A stretch of 64,000 nt of DNA, taken from the NCBI RefSeq assembly GCF_000176135.1, contig NZ_ACZN01000016.1, positions 124,001 through 188,000 of the forward strand. Direction: 5' to 3'. The stretch is from Vibrio coralliilyticus ATCC BAA-450 (GTDB taxonomy: Bacteria > Pseudomonadota > Gammaproteobacteria > Enterobacterales > Vibrionaceae). Below are positions 52,109 to 58,556 of this stretch, piece by piece (position 1 is the first letter of the stretch; each line of letters begins with the position of its first letter). The notes under the pieces are model-generated. The model searched no databases. It worked only from the letters and a program-made list of their open reading frames with translations, and was not told where the DNA came from. A program made the translations under genes and the position numbers.

Positions 52109-53413
52109 TTAAGCTTCTGCTTTTTTCAGATGAACTTCTTCTTCTTTCGCTCCGGCCATTGGGTCGTTGAAGCGTGACTCATCCAGAGCACCTTCTGACT
52201 TAGCAACGATAACCGTTACCGCGCTGTCACCTGTGATGTTTACAGCAGTACGGATCATGTCTAGTAGACGGTCTACACCCATAATTAGTGCGATACCTTC
52301 TAGTGGTAGGCCTACTTGGTTAAGTACCATTGCTAGCATGACCAGACCTACACCCGGAACACCAGCCGTACCGATAGACGCAAGTGTTGCTGTCATGATC
52401 ACCATCAGGTAATCACCCATAGTTAGGTCAATGTTGAATGCCTGAGCAATAAAGGCTGTCGCAACACCTTGCATGATGGCCGTACCATCCATGTTTACGG
52501 TTGCGCCTAGTGGAACCGTGAACGAAGAAATACGGTTATCAACGCCCATGCGGTTCTTAGCGGTTTCCATCGTGACAGGGATTGTCGCGTTGGAAGATGC
52601 AGTCGAGAACGCAAACATGATGGCGTCTTCCATCTTCTTCAGGAAGGTGATTGGGCTAAGACCAGTGAAGCCTTTTAGCATCACGCTGTAGGTAACTAGG
52701 CCATGAATCACAAGTGTACCCGCCAGAACGAGGAAGTATTCTGCTAAGTTCAGAATTGCACTCAGACCTAGACCTGTGAATAGCTTCGCCATTAGGAAGA
52801 ACACACCGTAAGGAGCTAGGTTCATCAGTAGCGCAACCAGCTTCATGATGACCTCATTAAGGTCAGCAAATACAGCGGCAATACGCTCACCTGGTTTACC
52901 CGCGGCACTGATCGCGATACCAAACAGTACAGCAAATACGATGACCTGAAGGGTTTTACCTTCAGCCATGGCGCTGATCGGGTTGGTTGGGAACATGTCG
53001 ATAATGACTTGGCCCAGAGACGGTGCTTCTGCGGATTTGAATGAGCTCGCTGCGGTCAGATCAGCACCTGCACCTGGCTGGAATAGGTTACCCATAGTCA
53101 GTGCAAGCGTAATCGCAACAGCGGTTGTAGTAATATAGAAAGCGAGTGTTTTACCACCCATTCGGCCTAAAGTAGATAGGTCTTTCAGTGAGCTTGTACC
53201 ACAAACCAGTGAAACAAAAACTAGTGGGACAACAAGCATTTTTAAGCTGGCAACGAAAATCTGGCCACCAACTTCAAACAGTCCATTGACGATGTATGTG
53301 TCGACAAATCCGTTGTCGGCAAAAAGGCTGCGAATCGCAAAACCTGTCAAGATACCCGCAACCATGCCCAGAATTACTCGGCTGGTTAGCGACATTGGTT
53401 TCTTGGTATTCAT
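52109..53413 (-). CDS. Dicarboxylate/amino acid:cation symporter (DAACS family)
   Basis: A 434-residue inner-membrane symporter of the GltP/DctA family. Conserved parts are the serine-rich hairpin (AFSTASSNATIPVTMETAKN), the TM7 motif NMDGTAIMQGVATAFIAQ and the second hairpin region GTAGVPGVGLVMLAMVLNQVGLP, then DRLLDMIRTAVNITGDSAVTVIVA. The TM7 NMDGT and TM8 residues bind Na+ and the substrate carboxylate. It imports glutamate, aspartate, serine or C4-dicarboxylates; which one cannot be told. The ATG at 53413 follows AAGGAG at good spacing. It stands alone, with a terminator. Confidence 0.92.
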   Translation of the reverse strand: MNTKKPMSLTSRVILGMVAGILTGFAIRSLFADNGFVDTYIVNGLFEVGGQIFVASLKMLVVPLVFVSLVCGTSSLKDLSTLGRMGGKTLAFYITTTAVAITLALTMGNLFQPGAGADLTAASSFKSAEAPSLGQVIIDMFPTNPISAMAEGKTLQVIVFAVLFGIAISAAGKPGERIAAVFADLNEVIMKLVALLMNLAPYGVFFLMAKLFTGLGLSAILNLAEYFLVLAGTLVIHGLVTYSVMLKGFTGLSPITFLKKMEDAIMFAFSTASSNATIPVTMETAKNRMGVDNRISSFTVPLGATVNMDGTAIMQGVATAFIAQAFNIDLTMGDYLMVIMTATLASIGTAGVPGVGLVMLAMVLNQVGLPLEGIALIMGVDRLLDMIRTAVNITGDSAVTVIVAKSEGALDESRFNDPMAGAKEEEVHLKKAEA

Positions 53414-53993
53414 AGTGAACACTCCTTATAGTTATGCACCTTGAGTTCACTTCAAGGCGTGCAGGAGGTTATCAGTCGAACCGGAAAATACGAAAGTAAA
53501 ATGCATTATCAGATTTATAGATGTGATCTTTATCACTGGAGATTATTGGGTTTTAACTCTGTGATAACAATGTTAGTTAAATGTTTTATCTAAGTATTTT
53601 CAAATTTCACATCTTGTTTGGGAGGTGTTAAAAAACAAGTCATTCTCATTACCTGTGGGATTAGGTGCATATGGAGGTCGGATGACTTGATGCTTGCATA
53701 GATAATCAATAGTTATGCACTTTTTAGTGTGCCTGATAGGGAGATGTTAAGCCCTTTTCATCGAAATGACGCACGGTTTTCCTTTGCCATCACTTGTTTC
53801 TCGTGCGTTGGGCGTGGATAACAACAGTTATCGTGTTAATTATTCCTTTGTAAATGCTAGTCACTTCATATTCAACGGGTTTCTCACTGCTTTAACCGTG
53901 AATTTAGCCAATAACACCAATTTACCTAGGGATGTTCCCCTTAGCATAGAAGCTCGACGTCAGAGACTACATTAAAATAAAGGAATAATTACA
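53414..53993. other. Intergenic region upstream of the reb locus
   Basis: About 580 bases between the divergent symporter and the AAA+/AraC regulator genes. A 69-codon frame at 53766-53975 has no good start signal and does not look like protein. The region probably contains the promoter of the reb regulator; no operator could be recognised. Confidence 0.5.
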
Positions 53994-55205
53994 ATGTCAG
54001 AGCTAAGCTACGCCAATACAGGAGCGGCCGGAAATGGCCTTCCTATGGTACTTAATAATTACAATTCGTTCCCACATAACCCTGTCAATAGAAGTGGAGC
54101 AGAGTACCCTCTGCTAGGCTTATCCCCTTCAATACAGAGAATCCAAAGTCAGATTGAATTTGCTGCCAGAACCAACTATCCGGTATTTATCAGCGGAGAG
54201 ACAGGGACGGAAAAACGCTCCATAGCCTCTCTTATTCATCTCAACAGACTGGAAGGTAAAGGCCGTTTTATTCTTATCCCGCCAACCATCCATAATCAGT
54301 CACAATTTAAAGCGTATCTAGAGAGTAGCCTCAATCGAGCGAAGCAAGGCACTTTGTATCTATCTGAAGTCGATGTGTTGCCACAGGAAAAGAAGGACTA
54401 TCTGACCACCTTATTCAGTCAGGAGGAGTTTCAAAGTTGCTTGACTGAAAAAAAGGTCCAGCTGATCGTCTCCTGTACCGAGTCAATCAACAGTGCGGAA
54501 GGAAATCGGCAATTTTTGGCTAAGTTACTGGGGACAGAGGTTCCGCACCTAGAGCTTCATATCCCGCCAGTCAGGGAGCGTAAACAAGACCTCTCCAACC
54601 ACATCGACCATATACTCAATAAACTCCAGTCCTTTACCACTACACGATTTACCCCCGAAGCGATTCAGCTTCTTCATAAATACCACTGGCCGGGTAATGT
54701 TGAGCAGTTGCAGCGCGTCATTGTGACTCTAGCGTCCTGTTGCAATAACAACATTGATGTTGAAGACATTCAGAATCTCGATCTTTTCCCCGAAAGTGAA
54801 ACCTTCGACATTGTTGAAGCTGTATTAAGTCAAGAGTTCAGTGGATTCCGTCATCTTCACCCAGGATTGCTAAAAGCGCTCAACTATATGAGCGAGAACT
54901 TCACCGAAGAACTGACGCTAGCCGATCTCTCTAACGCGGCGTTTACTAGCCAGTCCCACCTCTCTTATCTATTCCGCCAGCACATTGGCTACTCATTTAA
55001 GTCACTACTGGTACAGGTGCGTATCTGTTATGCCAAGCAGCTGATTGATGAATCACCGATGATGAAAGTGACGGAAGTATGCCTGCAATCCGGGTTCGGT
55101 GACCTGAGTCATTTCGAAAAAATGTTCAAGAGAAATGTCGGCTGCACACCACGTCAGTACCGACAGAAAGAACGAGAAAAAGCGCGTCTCTTTGCGACGA
55201 ATTAA
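53994..55205 (+). CDS. Regulator fusing a degenerate NtrC-type AAA+ domain to an AraC DNA-binding domain
   Basis: A 403-residue protein. Residues about 40-240 resemble the AAA+ core of sigma-54 activators: LLGLSPSIQRIQSQI, Walker A-like GETGTEKRS (68-76, where family members have GTGKE), Walker B-like GTLYLSEVD (119-127, with the key Asp replaced by Ser), the arginine-finger segment PPVRERKQD and WPGNVEQL. The GAFTGA loop that touches sigma-54 is absent. Residues 291-393 are an AraC domain (LTLADLSNAAFTSQSHLSYLFRQ, then VTEVCLQSGFGDLSHFEKMFK). So it is likely an AraC-type activator using the AAA+ part as a ligand or oligomer module. It heads the reb cluster on the same strand and is its probable regulator. 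Confidence 0.87.
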   Translation: MSELSYANTGAAGNGLPMVLNNYNSFPHNPVNRSGAEYPLLGLSPSIQRIQSQIEFAARTNYPVFISGETGTEKRSIASLIHLNRLEGKGRFILIPPTIHNQSQFKAYLESSLNRAKQGTLYLSEVDVLPQEKKDYLTTLFSQEEFQSCLTEKKVQLIVSCTESINSAEGNRQFLAKLLGTEVPHLELHIPPVRERKQDLSNHIDHILNKLQSFTTTRFTPEAIQLLHKYHWPGNVEQLQRVIVTLASCCNNNIDVEDIQNLDLFPESETFDIVEAVLSQEFSGFRHLHPGLLKALNYMSENFTEELTLADLSNAAFTSQSHLSYLFRQHIGYSFKSLLVQVRICYAKQLIDESPMMKVTEVCLQSGFGDLSHFEKMFKRNVGCTPRQYRQKEREKARLFATN

Positions 55206-55306
55206 GTTGGTGAAAAGGCCGCAATTCTTGATGGATTCGACCAAGTTATCAAGCGGGCTTCTTCTTAATATGGAAAGCATAGAGACGAACATCAAGAGCC
55301 TCTGAA

Positions 55307-55507
55307 ATGGAAATCAACATCGAGAAAATGCTGAGTCAATTTACCCCGACAACATCGCGCAATATGTACCTCAACATGGTGGCCGATTCGTTAGGGAAAG
55401 CATCACAAAATGCGACTCATGCTCAGCAGCAGATTCAGACCATAGTGGTCACCAATACGGCGTTAGGTTCCGGGTTGATTTATTCCATTGCAGCAAAAGG
55501 GTCTTAG
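55307..55507 (+). CDS. RebB-like small protein (divergent)
   Basis: A 66-residue protein. The centre NMYLNMVADSLGKASQNATHAQQQIQTIVVTNTALGSG (split over residues 19-56) fits the RebB-family helix pattern with the key NAT-x2-QQQ motif, but the usual N-terminal VTDSVTQ stretch is missing. It is the first of the small genes after the regulator, about 100 bases downstream. The ribosome binding site is weak. It may be a minor ribbon subunit or assembly factor. The family link rests on the shared motif. Confidence 0.7.
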   Translation: MEINIEKMLSQFTPTTSRNMYLNMVADSLGKASQNATHAQQQIQTIVVTNTALGSGLIYSIAAKGS

Positions 55508-55559
55508 TCAGTTTTGAGGTGCAATGCGGCACTTCTTAACCAGCAAAGGAGCATTTGAT

Positions 55560-55826
55560 ATGCCAGTAAATGATGCGGTCACCGATTCTGTGACGCAAGT
55601 AAACACCGAGGTTGTGGGTGATACCCCCGCTGTTGCGAGTGGAAACCTGTTGCTTTCCACCAGTCAGGCAATGGGCATCTCCGCACTCAACAGTACAGGG
55701 GCGAACCAACAAGCGACTTTGGTCCATCAGTCTTCGACAGTGCAGGGAGTGAACTCTTTGCTCGCTACAGGTACCGCGGTTATAGGCCGTAGTGTCGAAC
55801 TCATCCTAGAACCTAGCGCAAGCTAA
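55560..55826 (+). CDS. RebB-family R-body protein
   Basis: An 88-residue protein of the RebB (killing trait, R-body) family: MPVNDAVTDSVTQVNTEVVG at the start, the signature STGANQQATLVHQSSTVQGVN in the middle and TAVIGRSVE near the end. R-bodies are insoluble ribbons of small Reb proteins that coil in the cytoplasm and uncoil when triggered, in Caedibacter by low pH. The ATG at 55560 follows AAAGGAG. It is more divergent than the two copies that follow. Confidence 0.88.
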   Translation: MPVNDAVTDSVTQVNTEVVGDTPAVASGNLLLSTSQAMGISALNSTGANQQATLVHQSSTVQGVNSLLATGTAVIGRSVELILEPSAS

Positions 55827-55849
55827 TTAACTGAAATTAGGAGCAAATT

Positions 55850-56110
55850 ATGCCAGTTAATGAACAAGTAACAGACTCAGTAACACAGGTGAACACGAAA
55901 GTTGTTGGTGAAACTCCAGCAATGGCAATGGGTAACTTGCTAATGTCTACCAGCCACGCTTTGAGTAATGCTGCTCACAACGCGACGGCTGCACAGCAGC
56001 AAGCACAAATCACTATGCAGGCTGCAACAGTACAGGGTGTGAACTCTTTGATGGCAATCGGTTCTTCGGTCATTGGCCGTGGTGCTGAAGGCATCATCGA
56101 AAAAGGCTAA
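55850..56110 (+). CDS. RebB-family R-body protein
   Basis: An 86-residue RebB protein: NEQVTDSVTQVNTKVVGETP, AMAMGNLLMSTSHAL, HNATAAQQQAQITMQAATVQ and IGSSVIGRGAEGIIEKG. It is small, Ala/Gln/Asn-rich and low in aromatic residues, as expected for polymerising ribbon subunits. Its first 110 or so bases are nearly identical to the next gene (three differences), showing a recent duplication or gene conversion. The start follows AGGAG. Confidence 0.9.
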   Translation: MPVNEQVTDSVTQVNTKVVGETPAMAMGNLLMSTSHALSNAAHNATAAQQQAQITMQAATVQGVNSLMAIGSSVIGRGAEGIIEKG

Positions 56111-56163
56111 TTATAGCCAGGTTGGAAAAAACTAATTGTTAACAACAAATAAGGAACGAAACA

Positions 56164-56427
56164 ATGCCAGTTAATGAACAAGTAACAGACTCAGTAACAC
56201 AGGTGAACACAAAAGTGGTTGGTGAAACTCCGGCAATGGCAATGGGTAACTTGCTAATGTCTACCAGCCAAGCGTTAGGCACTGCAGCTCACAACGCGAC
56301 AAGCGGCCAGCAGCAAGCACAAATTACTATGCAGGCAGCAACGGTCCAAGGCGTTAACTCGCTTATGTCTATCGGTTCTTCGGTTGTTGGCCGAAGCGCA
56401 GAAGGCATCATCGAAAAAGACTCGTAA
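56164..56427 (+). CDS. RebB-family R-body protein
   Basis: An 87-residue RebB protein, nearly the same as the gene at 55850-56110: identical through NEQVTDSVTQVNTKVVGETP, then differing in TSQALGTAAHNATSGQQQAQ and IGSSVVGRSAEGIIEKDS. The start follows AAGGAACGAAACA. With the two preceding genes it makes a run of three closely related subunits, probably the main R-body components. A hairpin follows. Confidence 0.9.
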   Translation: MPVNEQVTDSVTQVNTKVVGETPAMAMGNLLMSTSQALGTAAHNATSGQQQAQITMQAATVQGVNSLMSIGSSVVGRSAEGIIEKDS

Positions 56428-56436
56428 TGCCATACG

Positions 56437-56468
56437 CACCTTTGTCAGTCTGATGGCTGGCAAAGGTG
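56437..56468 (+). terminator. Hairpin inside the reb cluster (attenuator-like)
   Basis: 12-bp arms CACCTTTGTCAG / CTGGCAAAGGTG (one G-T pair), 8-base loop, followed by TATTTG rather than a full T run. It lies between the third RebB gene and the next gene and could reduce transcription into, or stabilise mRNA before, that point. Confidence 0.55.
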
Positions 56469-56486
56469 TATTTGAAGGAGATGTGA

Positions 56487-56780
56487 ATGAAAACGGTAAA
56501 CACACCCCCTGATCAGGCAGAGTCAGCATTCCACGCGGCGAATCAATCTGTGGCTCAGTCCACCGCCATGGCACTTGCGGATGCAACAGACAATCTGCGC
56601 AACCTGAACACATTGAGTACCACTGCGATTGGCACAGCGTTAAGCCAACTTCTGGAAACGGGTGATCCAAAGTACATGGACATTATCGACCAGGCGCAAA
56701 AAGTGGTGACGAACGGCGCCGAAAACTTCGGTGTGGTCGGCGATAAAGTAGCGACAGTGCTACACGATCGCTCTCAGTAA
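56487..56780 (+). CDS. Reb-cluster helical protein, type 1
   Basis: A 97-residue, mostly helical protein: ANQSVAQSTAMALADATDNL, RNLNTLSTTAIGTALSQLL and ETGDPKYMDIIDQAQKVV. The SVAQSTA...NLRNLNT...GDPKY block recurs in the gene at 58129-58395, so these are paralogues. Such proteins accompany RebB genes and belong to the broad Reb family, possibly as minor subunits or assembly factors. The exact role is unknown. The start follows GAAGGAGATGTGA. Confidence 0.78.
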   Translation: MKTVNTPPDQAESAFHAANQSVAQSTAMALADATDNLRNLNTLSTTAIGTALSQLLETGDPKYMDIIDQAQKVVTNGAENFGVVGDKVATVLHDRSQ

Positions 56781-56866
56781 CTATTGCTGTTCTTCTCATT
56801 TCCATTTCAGGTTTGTGAGTTCAGCATTCGTTTCAGCGCCTGTTGAAGGCATCGCAAGGAGTGAAC

Positions 56867-57295
56867 ATGAAAGAGCAGGATACAAGATTCGAAAACGAGT
56901 TCGAACAGGAACTCTCGCAAAACGCTATCGACCAGTTTAATACGTTGCAGGCGTTCTCGTCGCAACCAACCAGCTTGCTGGAAACCACATTGGCTGACAC
57001 GTTAGGTTTGTCCATGCATAACGCGGTCAGCACTCAGCAACAGTCTCAAATGACCACCGCGGCTTCGGTGACGAACGCCTGCGCCCGACTACTTCAGACT
57101 CAAACTCGACCGACGGTTGAGGCGAAAGTTGAGCCTAAAACTGAGCCCGCCATTTTTGTCGATGCCAGTCATCGGTTAGGAAGAGAAGACGGTGGCAGTG
57201 AAGACATTCAGGAAGAGGCTGAAGAGAAAAAACGCTCATTCAGCTTGTTACGTTTTCTGAAGAGAAACAAAGGGGCGAACGATGACCAGCAATGA
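56867..57295 (+). CDS. Reb-cluster protein with charged C-terminal extension
   Basis: A 142-residue protein. The N-terminal part (LADTLGLSMHNAVSTQQQSQM) carries the Reb motif NAV-x2-QQQ and is paralogous to the gene at 57924-58115 (SDTMGLHMQNAVTIQQGMQ). The C-terminal 60 residues are a variable, highly charged extension: an acidic stretch (EDGGSEDIQEEAEEKKRS) then a basic end (FLKRNKGANDDQQ). This tail could bind membranes, nucleic acid or a cargo. The ATG at 56867 follows AAGGAG. The stop lies inside the next gene. Confidence 0.75.
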   Translation: MKEQDTRFENEFEQELSQNAIDQFNTLQAFSSQPTSLLETTLADTLGLSMHNAVSTQQQSQMTTAASVTNACARLLQTQTRPTVEAKVEPKTEPAIFVDASHRLGREDGGSEDIQEEAEEKKRSFSLLRFLKRNKGANDDQQ

Positions 57296-57545
57296 CACGA
57301 TGAAGTTTGATGTCAATGAACAGCTCAAGCAGATTGAGTCGTTCACCGAGCGGCAACAACAGGATGTGCAAAAGTTGATTGCAGAGTCACAGAAGCGTTT
57401 TGGTTCAGGCCAGGTGACTGAGTCCATTGATGAAGTGGAAAGCGCGGTCACGGGTATGTTGGATAACATCGAAGGCCAGCTTGAGCAGGAAATCAGCAAA
57501 ATCAATCAGCAGCTGCAGGAGCTGCTGCCAAATGAAATTCAATAA
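57282..57545 (+). CDS. Coiled-coil protein in the reb cluster
   Basis: An 87-residue acidic protein with heptad patterns through most of its length (VNEQLKQIESFTERQQQDVQ, AVTGMLDNIEGQLEQEISKI) and a Gln/Leu end (NQQLQELLPNEIQ). No signal or membrane segment is present. It is probably a coiled-coil scaffold or chaperone for R-body assembly. Its ATG lies 14 bases before the previous stop codon, so the two are translationally coupled. No clear homologue is recognised. Confidence 0.72.
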   Translation: MTSNDTMKFDVNEQLKQIESFTERQQQDVQKLIAESQKRFGSGQVTESIDEVESAVTGMLDNIEGQLEQEISKINQQLQELLPNEIQ

Positions 57546-57556
57546 GTGAGGTTATC

Positions 57557-57829
57557 ATGCCGAAAAAAGTCAACGAGCAGATCACGGACTCTGTAACTCA
57601 AACCAATACTCAAGTGCTGGCGGGATCACCAGCTAATGCGATGGGTAACCTGTTTACCTCTATTGGCTTGGCGATGTCGAACCTGAACAATAACGCGACT
57701 TCAGCGCAGCAACAGGCAAACATTGGTATGCAGGCGGCGACGGTTCAAGGTGTCAACGCACTAACGGCTATTGGTACTGCAGTTTTGGGTCGAGCAACAG
57801 AAGCGATCGTCGAAAAAGACGAAGAATAA
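57557..57829 (+). CDS. RebB-family R-body protein
   Basis: A 90-residue RebB protein: NEQITDSVTQTNTQVLAGSP, ANAMGNLFTSIGLAMSNLN, NNATSAQQQANIGMQAATVQ and IGTAVLGRATEAIVEKDEE. It matches the three RebB genes at 55560-56427 but forms its own branch, and it opens a second module with the two genes that follow. The start follows TGAGG. A terminator-like hairpin lies after the stop. Confidence 0.88.
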   Translation: MPKKVNEQITDSVTQTNTQVLAGSPANAMGNLFTSIGLAMSNLNNNATSAQQQANIGMQAATVQGVNALTAIGTAVLGRATEAIVEKDEE

Positions 57830-57877
57830 ACGTCAGCACACTTTGATTTTCTTGCCAAAAGTACCATTTGACCCAAC

Positions 57878-57911
57878 GGCCAATTCAGTTAATGACATTG
57901 GCCTTTTGTTT
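57878..57911 (+). terminator. Rho-independent terminator inside the reb cluster
   Basis: 7-bp stem GGCCAAT / ATTGGCC with a 12-base loop and a TTTTGTTTT run. The next gene starts 13 bases later, and its ribosome binding site AGGAG follows the T run. So it may be a partial terminator between two expression levels. Confidence 0.7.
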
Positions 57912-57923
57912 TAGGAGTGAACC

Positions 57924-58115
57924 ATGAGTGATAAAAAAAGTGCGGAAGACCTCAAACAAGTGTCAGAGATGATCGATCAGCTGACAGAGTCAGCCATGTC
58001 AGACACCATGGGTCTGCACATGCAAAACGCCGTGACCATACAGCAAGGTATGCAGGCAATTAGCAATGCTTCAACCTCGACAGCTTGCGCCTTGATCCTC
58101 AAAAAAGGCGGCTAA
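57924..58115 (+). CDS. Reb-cluster small protein, paralogue of the 56867 gene
   Basis: A 63-residue protein: MSDKKSAEDLKQVSEMIDQ, then AMSDTMGLHMQNAVTIQQGM and ISNASTSTACALILKKGG. The centre repeats the DTLGL-x-MHNAV-x2-QQQ block of the protein at 56867-57295 but lacks its charged tail. It is a likely minor Reb subunit. It has a strong TAGGAG site. Its stop lies in a hairpin that leads into the next gene. Confidence 0.78.
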   Translation: MSDKKSAEDLKQVSEMIDQLTESAMSDTMGLHMQNAVTIQQGMQAISNASTSTACALILKKGG

Positions 58116-58126
58116 CGGGTAGCCGC
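58108..58126 (+). promoter_or_regulatory. Hairpin at the junction of two reb genes
   Basis: 6-bp GC-rich arms GCGGCT / AGCCGC with a 7-base loop cover the stop codon of one gene and end two bases before the next ATG (58129). It would need to be opened by ribosomes finishing the upstream gene, which suggests translational coupling. Confidence 0.45.
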
Positions 58127-58128
58127 TC

Positions 58129-58395
58129 ATGTCGAATGAGAGCACGACTGACAAGGCCAAACAATCGGTCGCTCAATCTACTGCCATCGCAGTGCAAGAC
58201 GCTGCCGACAACTTGCGCAATCTCAATACCATCAGTACCACCGCTATCGGTGTTGCTCTGTCTGAACTTCTGGCTACAGGTGACCCAAAATACGTTCAGG
58301 TTATCGAGCAAGCTCAGAAAATCATGGAAAAAGGCACCGCCAACTTTGCCGAATTGGGTGAAAAAGCGGCTGATGTGGCAAAGAAATTTGGATAG
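58129..58395 (+). CDS. Reb-cluster helical protein, type 1 (paralogue of 56487 gene)
   Basis: An 88-residue helical protein: KAKQSVAQSTAIAVQDAADN, LRNLNTISTTAIGVALSELL and ATGDPKYVQVIEQAQKIM. It is a clear paralogue of the protein at 56487-56780, sharing SVAQSTA, NLRNLNT, STTAIG and GDPKY. It ends the reb cluster. The ribosome binding site is weak and inside a hairpin, so translation is probably coupled to the upstream gene. The toxin gene starts about 160 bases later. Confidence 0.78.
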   Translation: MSNESTTDKAKQSVAQSTAIAVQDAADNLRNLNTISTTAIGVALSELLATGDPKYVQVIEQAQKIMEKGTANFAELGEKAADVAKKFG

Positions 58396-58556
58396 TCAGG
58401 TGCTCAAGAATTTGTTTAAAAACACAACTTCTTGTTCAAATTAGCAAAATGTTGTGTAACCAAGAAAAGAAACATTTTAATTGTTTGAATTATTTAACTT
58501 TTTATTAGGTACGCTATTTGCTTAATCCAGATAGTTTTTGTCCGTCTGGTGTAACT

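Noticed and set aside
53766..53975. 69-codon frame before the reb regulator
   Set aside because: No ribosome binding site and no protein-like pattern; more likely promoter DNA.
55850..56427. Repeated sequence that might look like a direct-repeat array
   Set aside because: The repeats are two paralogous RebB genes with full reading frames and different spacers; not a CRISPR array.
58422..58457. Inverted repeat ACACAAC / GTTGTGT before the toxin gene
   Set aside because: Seven-bp arms with a 22-base AT-rich loop and no T run; too weak to call a terminator or operator, although it may be part of the toxin promoter region.
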